DNA of 64,000 nt from Callipepla californica brunnescens (lineage: Eukaryota; Chordata; Aves; Galliformes; Odontophoridae). The stretch is taken from assembly GCA_023055505.1 (NCBI GenBank), contig JALIRH010000004.1:21137368-21201367 (forward strand), in the 5' to 3' direction. This document shows, one piece after another, positions 13,701 to 26,700 of the stretch (position 1 is the stretch's first letter; each line of letters starts with the position of its first letter). Below the pieces are notes generated by a model, which did not search any database, was not told the origin of the DNA, and worked only from the letters and a program-made list of their open reading frames with translations. Made by a program: the position numbers and the translations under genes.

Positions 13701-16700
13701 ACACCTGAATGTACTACACCAATCTTCATTTTAGCTATAGTCTGTATAAACTACTGTGGTAGAAATACTAAGTGCCCTCCAGAGGATCCAGTGGAAGGAC
13801 ACAAGTTTAGGAAAATTGATTACCAAAGAGATAATGCTTTGTACAAAGATTAAAGTCAAATCTTCAGCAATCTATGTAGATTAGCCACCAATGCAATACA
13901 CAGTTTTTAAACCTTAATGATTTTGGATAAAGCAAGCAGGATAAACAATTCCTCTTAAAAAATTTATAATTAGGTAATCTACTGTGTGCATTCGTTCACT
14001 ACAAAACAAGAAAACCCATGGCTGCTGAGAACAGTATTTCTAAAAGTGCAGTAATTTCTCTTCCTGCTGTGCATATGGATACACGAATGCTAAGCCTGCT
14101 TTTGGCTACACTTAATTTAGTTCAGAAATAATAGGATCTGCACTTTCCACACAGATTTTTCTGCTCTAATCCTTATGCTATGATTGCAGCTAAACATTCC
14201 ATTTGCTTGGGCTACTAAATACTACACAAAAGCTTTCCAAATACCTCGTGGGTGACCTTATGCCACTGTGCATTTTAATCCCTGACGTATTCAATTTTCC
14301 ATTGACAACTAGGGGACAAATAAAATTTCCTTCCTGTTTGCTACCAGTTGCAACAGGGTTTAGAATGGCTCACAGTAAAAAACAAATACGTATTCTTCTA
14401 GCTTTTAGGTAAATATGAAGTCTTTGCTTAGAGAATATTTTTGTATTAATGTAATAAATGTACATTTAAGTTCAGCTCCAGTGTTGCTAACTATAAAAAG
14501 ACGTATGATCTATCCCTATGAAAATACTAACTGAGTAGAACACAGCAGTGTAAAAACCTAGTCTGTGACTGCAAGGAATATACTGATCTTTGTAACTGTA
14601 CTTCTCCTTCTTGGTAAATCTAATATAAATCTTGAGCTAGCCACTGGGCAAATTTAGTCTGTTTAAGATTATTCTATTTTAATTGTATAACATTTATGAG
14701 AATTTAACACAAGATGCTGGGAATGTGGCTCAACACTACAGACAACTGATGAGTTCAAGGGGACAAGTAAAAATGACAAAAAAAAACTACAGGCAGTATG
14801 AGTTCTGGAAAAATGCAGCCAACATAGAAATCTAGGAAAAAAGCATGTGTTAATGTTTATTTCTGATCAAACTACATTTAAAACCTGTAAGAACAATAAC
14901 AGAGTTAATACAAGCCTCAAGCTTAAAAAGGATTGAAAGTGAGAGAGATGCAGCAAGATCTTCTATGGAGTGAAAAAAAGAACTGCAATTTGGAGGAATT
15001 TCTACGCTTAGATCCATAGATTTGACAGATTCTAGTGCCCAACTTATTCATTAAAGGAGAAAACAACATGTTTGTTCACAGCTTTCAAAAACACATCCAG
15101 TGGCACTGCAAACTATCAACAAATGCAAAAGCAAGGAGCGAAGTGTACAATTATTTTTGATGAATATACAGGCATGGTTCTCTATGCTTTGTTTGATTTC
15201 CATGTATAACTTAAAGGATACATACACTTATTTTGACAAATAATTAAGTGGCAGCATACAATAGATACTTTGTGGGGTCCAGAATGTGAAAATTTTTCAT
15301 TAGTTTTTCTTTCACCTTACAACTCTGGATGCTATGCTATAACCATGCAGTGGTTTCTGAAGGTTAACACTTAATCTCCAGCGTTTCTCCCACCTCCACC
15401 ATCCACCAAATCAAAATATAACTTCTGACTAAAGGTTGCTATTACACAATACCTGCGTGGTGTGCAGTCCTCATATGGAGGGACGATGACGACCTTCACT
15501 GTTACTGATGTTCTCAGGAGATCAATCATCTGCTCATGGCTTAGAGTAGCTACAGCCACCTTGCAGATTTCCACCAGCCTGCTACCCTGTCGCAGTCCTG
15601 CCTGCCATGCGTACCCATAGGGCTCAACGTCTGCTACAATGCCTTCATAGTTTACATGGAAGCCAAGCTGACCCAGACCATTCCTACGCAGAGTCATCTC
15701 CACTGTTTCACATCCCTTGGTCACAAGCTGTGGGTTGAAATAGGAAATCTAATGATTATTTATATAACTTCAGTGTTCATAAACATAAAATAACAATTTT
15801 TGTACAATGAACCAATCCCAAGGACAACAGCAGGCCACAATAAGGGAAAATATGTATCCAAGTCCTGGGTACACACAATTAAGTGAAACAATCTCATCAC
15901 TCAAACTGGCATTTTCAGAAGAGCTCAGTAATCCATGTTGTGCCTTGAAGTTTTTACCAAAATCACAGGAATTTTAGAAAAAAAAAAAATACAGCAGCTC
16001 TCAACAGATAACAAAATGGATTTAGACAAGTGTCTCTATTTTATCTTATACAATTTGGTAACTAGACAACCTGTACATTTCCAGCTGTTTCAGTAAAATG
16101 TAAGATTATTTTCAAACAGAACAATAATGTAGTGGCATAAGCTACTAGACATAGTAAACTGTAATCCATGCCAACTTGCCTGTCTACCATGAACATGAAT
16201 ACAGTCAAGAGTAATTTAACACGACACATTTTTCCCTTTTTCCTGGTCATTATATAACTACAGCTGTGAAATCACAGGAAAGATAGTGAAATATAACACA
16301 TTTTTTCAGGACTTAATTAGACAAAAAATGAGCATAGACAGATGTTTTATAGAAAGATAACTATGATTCACTGCATTTTTATTTTATCATATCATATTGG
16401 GTGAATATCTTAAACTTGCAATGTAAATTAGGGCTGCACCCTGCTAGCAACTTAATAAGACAAAGATATTAGTTTCATTTGAAACAAGATTCAACAAGTT
16501 TATAAACTGGAGAAAAAAAAGTAAAAGCATACAAAAGAAAAAAGGTGACATTCAGTATCTTTTGTGCAGGACCAATTCATGCATCTGAACACCCTGTAGT
16601 TTTTTCCTTTTTTTTTTTTTTTTCCTTTTTAAATATGGAGACAATTGACAGTCAATTTATGTTGATTGATAAAAACAATTCAACATCAGATCAATAGAGG

Positions 16701-19700
16701 ATCCTGAGACATAAAAGCAGGACAGTCTTCATAAATTTAACAATTAGCAACTAGGACGGCTTCAGACATCCCAAGCACTGATGCAACTGAAGCCTTGGTG
16801 GTGCAGTAAGATGAGAAAGCAAAGAAGAAGAAAACAAGAAAACACATTCTAACCTCCAGCCTTTTGACGATCTCTTTGATGTCATCAATGTTGCTGATGA
16901 AGCTCTCCAAAGAAACGCATTCACCTCTCTCATAGAATATTTTTATATTTGTGTCAGTTGAAGTCCAACCTATCACATCTCGACAGGAACAATTAAACAC
17001 CACACTTTTTGTGTCCTGTTCAATGAGGACTACAAACTCATTAGAGATGCCTAGGAGGCAGTCTATTTCCATACCCTTGCTGTAGTCTTTTGCATGGACA
17101 CTCCATACAATAGCACCAGAACTATAGATCTCTGCTCCTGGATAAGGCTTGGACTTCTCTTTCTTTTTTGAAGCAAGTGAGATGAAGGGGAATTTGCCAG
17201 AAGGGTCAATAGGTGTGTTGGTAACATTCTTCTCTGCCAAGTCTTTCAAGTATTCTTGACGGGTCCTGGTGGCCATTGCACGAAACTTTTCTGATTTATG
17301 AGCAGCATTCTCTGCATTGATGACTTTGGCTAGTAAGAAGTCCCTGAACACGTTTGATTTAGGAAATGTGACTCCTTTTGGAATAGGTGGGCCAAAGGAT
17401 GGTACGTCTCTAGATCTTGTCACAGCAACACTAAAAGAAATTTGAAAATAAGGAAGAAGCAGAGAGTTTGACTGTAGTGAATTCAGTACTTTTCAAATAC
17501 ATTAAATATATTTCCCTTTTTCTTTATCACCTCAATGTTTTTCTTCTTTTCCCAGCAGTATGCTTATATTTTCACTTTAATTTTGCCAGTGTGCAGACCA
17601 TGTCTCCCTTCTTATAAGAGCACAAGGCCAAGTATTTCTGCATCTAGGAATGTTCTGAGCCATCCTCTGTATCACAGCTTAAAGCAAACTTCAAATGCAA
17701 AATCCTACACTTTCTTGGGGGGAAGGATAAAATAATCAGTCTGGTACTGTAGTTCTGATTCTTGTTCCTCTTCATTATAACCAACAAATTTCTGACACAT
17801 TCTACTACTCTAGCCTATAATTTTGCCAATTAAATTGCTGAAAGGCTCATTCAGTCAGCATTCTGTCCTAAGTAGAAATCATCAACTGCACTGTAAAGCT
17901 TTGTAACAGCTACCACTCTAATAGTACTAACTCAATTTGGCATGTCTAGAACTAGATATGAAAAAGTGTTAACTAATTTTGGCCAAAATACCACGGTAAT
18001 GGAGTTTTTTTATAAAGAAAATAAACATCTGGAAATGTACTAGAAATGTATACGATGGTTCATTTGGAAGGTTGGCCGCTACTAGATTTACACTTTATTC
18101 TAACCTGTCTGACTCCTTAAACATAGTTACTGAAATCCTCAAGTGAGTTATTCTGATAGAGAAACAAGGCTTCTGAAATATCCTTTATCTTAAGTGCAAG
18201 GGAGAATCACTGGTAAAGACAGTGCTTCATTTTATTCCTTTTATGCAGTTCTTCATGTAAATTCCAGTACAATTTTATGCTATATGGTTTCCTGTTTAGT
18301 CTGGAATTAGGAACCAATGGAAGTGTTCCCAATAATCCACTGAATAGAGGTCAAACTCTGAAAACTTTCCTAGAAAAACATTTCATAACAGAATTCTACT
18401 AATTTAAACAAAGTGTTTTTTTTATCCTCTTCTCTTGGTAAAAAAAAGTTGAAAGGACTTTAGCCTTTATTAAAGACAGTACATAGAACATATAATGAAC
18501 TAGCAGTATCCATCTTATCTGTCAGTCTCATTAGATGCACAAGCCTGAAAGCCAACAAGCATGAAGAAAATCACAAAATTGGCACTTAACACCTAGGCTA
18601 TTCTAAAATCAATACTGACACTTATTTTTTCCCCACCTCCTCTCTCCTCCCCTTAAAATCCAGGTCTGAAGCACTAACGTTTTAGATCTCGAATAATTTT
18701 ATTCACTACTAGTAATCAGTAAGATTCTAGCCTTTTCAGTTGCAAACACGTGGAAAAAAAAAAAAAAAAAAAAAAAGAAGTGAAAGCCTTTAGGCTAGAC
18801 ATAGAATCCTGAGATATTTAAATTTATTATAGTGTAAAGAGTATAAATCTTTACCATGCTTTACATAATGAAAAAACATGAAATCATGAGTCACACTATT
18901 CAAAACAGCTAGCAAAAGCAGATCTGTCTCTGTAAATACACTAATTCAGATGGAAAATGTACTTGTAGTCCTCGTGGATTTCCCAGAATTTCCTACTTCT
19001 CATTTCTTTCAAAATCAGTTTCTGATAAAATAAGAGCTGAAACGTCTAAAAAAATAAAAACAAGCTGTGTCTACATAAACCAAGTAGCAGTTTGTCTTCA
19101 GAAGTACAACTCAAAATGAGAGCTGTAAGCAAAATTAAAACCCAAGCAACCTTTCAAACATTCCAGCTGAAGCGGTTCACAATTTGTAGACTTTTAGTAT
19201 AAATGGTTGGGAAACAACCTGAAGAAAAAAAGTCCATCCAGTTATATACAGTCATCAACCTGCCTTACAACAAGTATCAACAATAACATGCCTACTCCAA
19301 AAAAGTTTAACGCACTTACAAAATTCAGCATTGCTTCTAGTACCACTGCATGAAAAAACATTACCACAAGCTTGTGGTAATGTGGGAAAAACCTTCAAAC
19401 TTCACCACAGTTATGTGAAAAACATGAATATATGATCTCAGAGACACTGCACTCAGCTGCCTTAGCTCTTCCTCTACGTAAGCAAAGACTGAAGTGACAC
19501 ATTTCTATTTCAGTAAAAACAAGTTAATTTTAAGGCTACCTCATTTCAAGACAATTATTTTAAATCCACTGCTCTGACAGTCATATTTTAAATATAAAAA
19601 AAAAATTGCTGAGATCAATATTTTTAAATAAAAATACAGCAAGAGTTCAGAATGTAATAAAGAAGTTTGACTGAACTTAAAAAAAAAAAAAAAAAAAAGC

Positions 19701-22700
19701 AAGTCAAAAGTGTCATTTGTACATTTAATGTGGTTACAAAATTTACACTAAGTAGGGATCTCATTTTGCAGTCCCTTGTTATATGGCACTATCAAATAGC
19801 ACTTTATCTTTAAGTAACCCTAAGATTACTTTTTTTTTTTTTTTTGGCTGCACAATACTCTGAAATAGTATTTTTGGAAAGAAAATAATAAAGAGCTAAA
19901 GATACTTCAGACAAAATATCTCCAAGATCTTAGCTGCTTTCTGAAGGCTTACTCATATTTTTCTCAGTCCACACACTTCAAAAAGGGCATGAACATGCAC
20001 ACTTAAATGCCTAAATTACATGAACAAGAAGTAAATTAGTAAATATCAAAAAGGAAAAACTCTTCTCGAATACTGTTATGAAGAAAAGAAAAATGAGAAC
20101 AGAATTTTAAAATCATTCCTGAATGCTTGACTGGAGCGTGAGCAAAAGTGAGAACATCCATCTCCACACTGAATGCGGCTCTTTTAGATACTTGTGTGCC
20201 TACATACATTTCAAGAAATAATGTTCTAAATTTACATATCCCAAAAACTCAATCTTTCCTCCCATTTTCATATTAAGAATATAAAAGAGGAATTACATCT
20301 CTCTTTGCACTCAATTCTGTGTTTGCAGTGAAACCAGTGATAGTTACCTGTAACAAACACTGTCAGTACAGGGACCGTGCACTCTCACAATGACAAAGAC
20401 ATGCTGGAAGTGAGATCGAATGTTCTTTGGGCTGAATGGTTGTGCTCCAGGCTCCTGGAAAACTATTGTCACAATATCATTTCCAATATGCCGCTTTCTC
20501 AGAAGCTAAAAAATAAATAAATAATAATAATCAAGAAAACACACAGGTTAAAAGTTTTCTCACAGTTTTTAAATTATTTTGCTTTTTTTTTTTCCCTATT
20601 ACTTGTGTTCAATTCTATATTTCAAGCTGAAAACCAAAATGATTGATGATATATATATGGAGCATAACATTAGTTATTTGTCTAATAATTTTCAGAAACA
20701 GGCATTTTCATAACAGTTCACTTGACCGTATAATCAATACTTAAGTCTTGTCAGAGAAAAGTTTAAGCTAAATGGAAATGAGAAAAACAACAACAAACAG
20801 TTGCTAATATGTAATAGGAGTCATCAATCAGCAGTACATGGAAGCTGGGAAACATTTCCTGTTTCGCACATTTTTGCAAGCCAGAAATAAGTTCAATTTC
20901 AAGTAAAAACTATTGTCACTGTTAAGACAGTCTATAATAATTATCTGATTGACTTTCAGTAAATCTCAGACTACTAAAGCACTTCTTTGTCTGTTTTTCA
21001 TCAGTAACCTAATTGCTTAGTTTCCCTTTCTTTCTAAAGACAAGGAACTTCGAAGTAAAAAAAACAGGTCAGCCTACAAAGTTCTTGAGTATATGAAAAA
21101 AATATTAAAATAAAAGAAAATGAATTTGTTTTGCATCTTCTTTAAAGCAGCTGCACAGTGTTCTGGACCACCGCTTGTCACCTCTGATTCCATACAAATT
21201 ACTGTTTGCTGAATCAAAGTATGATTGACCTTGTTGAACAAAGCTGAAAACTCATGTATGCACATATGTAGTACAAGTGCACTACTGACATTATGACAAA
21301 TATTTTTCTTCTAAGTTTTACTAAATAATGCATTATGAAATAGAAAACAGTCCTATGGAAAAAACTAGCTACAGAGACCTACAGTGTACCTACAATCACG
21401 TGCCTTGCTCATCTTTCTGACACAGATGGCCAGTTTAACTTCTGATTATGTTTTCTTTGCTAGTAACAAATAACATTTGTCATAATTATCCATTACTTCT
21501 CCTACTTTTGAGACAGGAAAAATTAATTGTAAACAGTCACAGTCCACCTCACCTGCTGCTTGTTGTTTGGAGTATATGGCAACATAGTAGAAACATGGAA
21601 CATGATCTCATAGTCCTTGTATGTTGTATATAGAGAGTGAGTACCCGTTGAATCAGCTTCAGTTAAAGAAAGAGAAAATAAGAACATTATTAAAAAAACA
21701 AGTTCAAAAATAAGGTTTCATTGCTGTCAAACAAAATCGTACAAGACAAGAATTCCTATTCCTCCTCAATCCTAGTTTACATGAAAGCAATAAAAAATTA
21801 CCCAGAATAGTTCACCTGTCTAAGCAAAATGACACAGATAGGCTACATACATAACTTTGCATACTTTTGTCAGCGATGAGTTTGATAGGAATAGAGATTT
21901 TTTACTAGAACATCCTGAAAAAAGTCTATTTAAATATGAAATATAACAAACATGGAGATGAAACACAAACCACATATGTAAATATGGTGGGTACTGGCCT
22001 ACAGAAACACACTATTAATATATACATATCAGTACTAGCTACTAAGACAGCGTAATGTAATAGGAGAAAAAAAAAAAAAAAAAGGTATTCCTCACAGAGA
22101 ACACATTAGTTTACACATGACATAGTTAAGTAAAACTTTCCTACTTTGTTTTAAAATAAGGGAGCATTCTGGCTTTATATGGAGGGCCACTGGGATCTGC
22201 ATGGTTAGAAAGTCACTTGCTCATTATTTGGGTGCTGCTTTTGTACCTTTTGGAGCTTCACTTTGAAAATAATTGTATTTGGTTGTTTTTGTTATTGTTT
22301 TTTTTTTTGTTCTATTGAGGCAACTCTCCTAAAAATTATCATTTTTAGGGGGAGCTGGAAGTTAGAACCCAACTCTGTTGCTAACTCATCCAGAAATGGA
22401 AAAGTACTTCTGCAGAGCAATAAGCAACCAGAATAAACCAACAGCCAACTTTCAAAGTAGATGGAAATTAAAATACATTTTGGTATGCGAAGAGATCCTT
22501 TCTCTGGAAAGGGTATAGAATAAGTTCACTGATACTCTGGAAATTACAGCTGAATAACAAGACGTAATCATATTTGGAAACCACCTGGCATCTCAAGCTA
22601 ATCAGAATGAAACTGAGTGGTACAGAATGTGGAAAGGACTTCAGAAGGAAGGCAGACAGGTGCTGTGACTTCATGAGTAACTAAATAGTAATGGACATAT

Positions 22701-23707
22701 AAGACAAAACATGAAAAAGAAAAGAATGGGTTCTTTTAAACTTAAATACCAGGAATCTGTATTTACTGTAATGAGACAGAGAAAGCCTTCACTAAAAGCA
22801 GTACTTAATGGAAAAGAGCAGTCAAAAATAGAATTTTTGCATGCTTATGAGGTAATGATGGAAAAAGCCCACAACAATGATGTTATAATGCTGGTATATT
22901 ACAGAAAGATACTCTCTCGCTATTTTAAAGGTATAGAAGAAATAGAAGGAATCCAGAAATAAGTCACAAAAATAATTCTATGTGGATGGAGAGATTTCCA
23001 CATTCCTCAGTCTGCAGCAGCATGCATTATCTGCTCGATCCTTACAGTGCCTGCTGAAGGAGGCAGATGCACTTGAAAGTCACCCAAACATCAATGTTCT
23101 TCCTTATTCACTCTTTTTTTCCTTCCCTAAGTATGTATTTTGTACATAATCTCTGATATAGCCAACAGAAATAGAAGAAAGAATATGGAAGAACGGGGAG
23201 CACTCAGACCCATTATAAAAAATAATACTCTAGAACAACAACTATGTGATTAAGCCAAACTTCCAACTCTCACAAATAGAGTTTGCAGCAGGCAAAAAAG
23301 GGCTCTTTGTTGTCCTATGCACCTCAGAGTGCTCAGAAATCTCACAACAGTATTGGCTCTGTAAATTCAGTAAAATAATTCTAATAATTTTGCAAGAACT
23401 CCAGAGCTTAAATCCCTCCTATTCAAATCCAGTACAAATGGAAGTCCATATCCAATACAGATCTGTGTATCTTCTTCACCCTTTACATTTCTTCCTTCTT
23501 ACAAGACCAGAACACTTCCAGTGAAGCACAATAAAATAATTATGTATATTTCCTTGAAATGAAGTCACTACTATTGCAACAAAATCCAGGATTGGGCATT
23601 GGAATAGTATCCATCATTCCAAAATGGGAACTGTCAGACAATGCTGCAATTACCTTTAATTCCCCTGTATGTAACAGAGGCCTGATGGTCCTAACAGATT
23701 CATGAGT

Positions 23708-23743
<36 letters not shown>

Positions 23744-26700
23744 ACACTTGGGACATGCTTTCATGTCATCTATTTATGGTATATCCATGGATGTTGCATT
23801 CTCAGTCTTGTCCAAGTACTGGGCATTCTTACATAGCTGCAGATTTTTTTCTTTCACCATTATTCATCTTAAAAGTCCATCCTATTTGTCTTTATTTCCA
23901 ATGTTTTTTTTTTTTTTTCTTTCTTGTTATCTCCACAAGGGCTATCTTAACAGGTTCCCATTTAGATGACTTTTTCAACACAGTGTTCAAAATTATTACT
24001 GATACACTCGAGCAGAACCTTACAGAAGCATGTTCCTAACAGCAGCTTTTTAAAGCTGTACACTAAGAAAACTTTATAAAAGCAGTAAGAGTAAAAACAA
24101 AACAAAACAAAAAAACAACAAAATATTTAGAAGAAAAACAAGTTGCAAAGAATTGTAGGTCAACAAAAAATAAATGATACCAATCGGGCAGGAGAAAGAA
24201 CAAGCCACACCAGTGCTCACAACTGAGAAACACAAGAACTAAATGTTTCAGACATTCATATTGCTCGCATTTACATTTGCTGTCAAGATGTCCTGACTTA
24301 TTCCTAATTCCTCCTAGTTACTGGCTCAATGTCAGCACCTGTCAGACCTGCCTGCCTTTCAGTTATACACATGGATAACACTGAGCATTCACCTCCAACT
24401 CCTGTAACAGTCTTGTTGCTTTCAGATACTGTTTCTGAGAAAACAGAACAGAATCCTTTATTTTGTAACATACAAACATCTACATGTAACCCAAACATAG
24501 ACATTCAAATTTATCCTCCTCCTTTCTCTCCCAACCTTTTTTGACTTCTAAAACAATCTAGGAATGTTTGATTATTTTATTATTATTATACTTTTTTTAT
24601 TTTTACCATAAGTCTCCCAGTGAATACCCCTTTCAAACTGCTGCAAAGAATTGCATGGTAATATGTTTATTTTATTAGAAATATTCACGTTCATTTAAAA
24701 AAACTGATTTAAACACCAGTTTGAAGCCCATCCATTCCCTACATTTTTCATCTATTTAATATTTTCTATGCTGTTATAATATTCTTCCAATGTCTTAAAG
24801 AAGAATTCATGGAATATAAACATATAATACAAAAACCTACAATTATCAGCTAAGCTAAGCCGATAATCTCATCAAGTGGATTTTTCATGAACTCTTACAA
24901 CTTAAATCATCTCCTTTGTTTCCTTCACCACAAGCACCACAACGCTGCTGAACAACAGCTCAGGTTACCAGGCCCAGCATCACCCAACTGCTTTAATTTA
25001 CTACTTTAAAATACTGAGAAGAAAGACTGAGTGAGGGCGAGGGAAATAACGCACGTGTTACAATTGGAAAACTAAGACAAATGGCTGAAGTTATGATTTC
25101 AAAGATTAAAGTAAAGAACACCACAGTAAAGTAATGCCTATGAACTTCCCAGCAACTGTGGGAGAGATGACATTTTCAAGCTCTATTTCCTACCCAAAGA
25201 CTGCAGGCTGTCAGAAGATAGACTTCTCCCCCTGCAGTAATGCTAGAAACACACAAACAAAACTTTAAAAGTAGCAGTTCTTTTCCATCATTGTGCTGGC
25301 AGAGATCCAAAGCTAAAACTCTTAAAGGATCCAATATACTTAAATAGCCTTTCCGTTAATAGGATGAATAAGATTCCTTCTTTTAAAATTTGGCACTGTT
25401 ACAGATACTTACCAATTAGGCCCGCAATTCTAAAATGTTCCAAGAACGACTGTTCTGAAATTGTCTTTTATTATAGCAACTTTTTTTGCATAAAAAAAAG
25501 TTGATTTGCATAAAATATAAAGTTTTGTGAATTTTTCCAGAGTGGATATAGACATCAGCTTCTCTCCAAGCTGAGGAAGTCCTCCATACTGTCTTGCATC
25601 ACGCATCTGCTTTTTCTAGGTTGCAAAGTATTGTGAAAGCATAGAAAGTGGCAAAGCAGCCTGCATGGCTCTGACCTTCCTTGCAAGTTGAACCATCATC
25701 AGTTCATAAGAGCACCTTTACAATCAGCTGTGCTGTCATGAAACAGAAATTTTATTCAAGAAAATGTCCTGAATAACTAGAACTATACATGGCGGTAGCA
25801 CAAGAAATATTTCATGAAGGTGGCCTTCGTGAGCATAAGAGCACAGAAACGGAAGAGAGAGTAGCTAACTTCCTACACTGTGGGCCTCAGTACACCACAG
25901 GAAATTCAACAAAATCCTATACACGTAAGTAATGGCAAAACCACAACCTCTGCTCCACAGGCTTTCCATGTGAGGACAAGTGCAGGAAGGACAGGTTAGT
26001 TACCCAGGCATCAAACATGCACTGCCTGTATGCACTCCGCTGTTCACCTATTCCCCATGTGTGAGATTCTGAATTCTGACCTGAAGGCCACCTCTGGACT
26101 TAATCATCTTACCTACCAATAATCTTACACAGAAACAGGAAGCAACCTTTCATCTCTTCCTCAGCTGAGAATTCAGAACTTTGTGGATGGTAGCAGCAGA
26201 AATCTGCAGAGATGTGCTTCTCAACACGCAACTGGTCTTGAGCAGGAAGAACTCACAGCTGCTCAGCCACGTGCAAGTCCTCAGGACTGCACCTATTTGA
26301 GGCTCTGGCCACCTCATGACAAGCAGGATAGCAGACAGCAAAGATCTGGCTATAATACTATGAACCAGAGGGGCTCCAAAAACAGCTATTTCTGTTACAC
26401 CAGGAACTTCAGCTCCTAATAAAATATCAAGGAATAAAACTCCCATTGAAACTCCAGGATAAACTCAATTTTAATTACATTCCTGCACAATTCATACTGA
26501 TGTCCTTAGGCTGCTCAGTATCTCTCACACGGCTTTCTGTACTCCTCTCAAGGAGACAGGTTTCTGAGACTGTCATTTAGCAAGTACTACACACAAAGAA
26601 AATTTTGCTTTTTTTCTTCCATCACTGGGCAGCTATTCCCAGCATTGTGCTTCCTTCATCCCAAAGCTGCTGCTTCTTAATGCTGCATCAAGTTAAATAA

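Larger units (their letters stand above)
17431..20347 (-). other. SIPA1L1 intron between coding exons 6 and 7
   Basis: 2,917 nt, with A tracts at 18754-18776 and 19679-19698, a T tract near 19831-19845, and the perfect 26-bp palindrome at 19358-19383 described separately. Confidence 0.85.

Noticed and set aside
22700..23010. Possible ancient CR1/L2-like LINE remnant, including an 83-codon frame
   Set aside because: A few phrases (ATCCAGAAATAAGTCACAAA and the following bases) faintly resemble LINE 3' sequence, but divergence is too high to call without a repeat library search.
23711..24040. T32 run as the tail of a minus-strand processed pseudogene
   Set aside because: No target duplication and no recognisable gene body next to the run. 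CR1 does not normally mobilise poly(A) mRNAs, so such retrocopies are rare in birds.
26150..26446. Overlapping open frames on both strands
   Set aside because: Neither translation resembles a known protein, and both-strand openness suggests chance.
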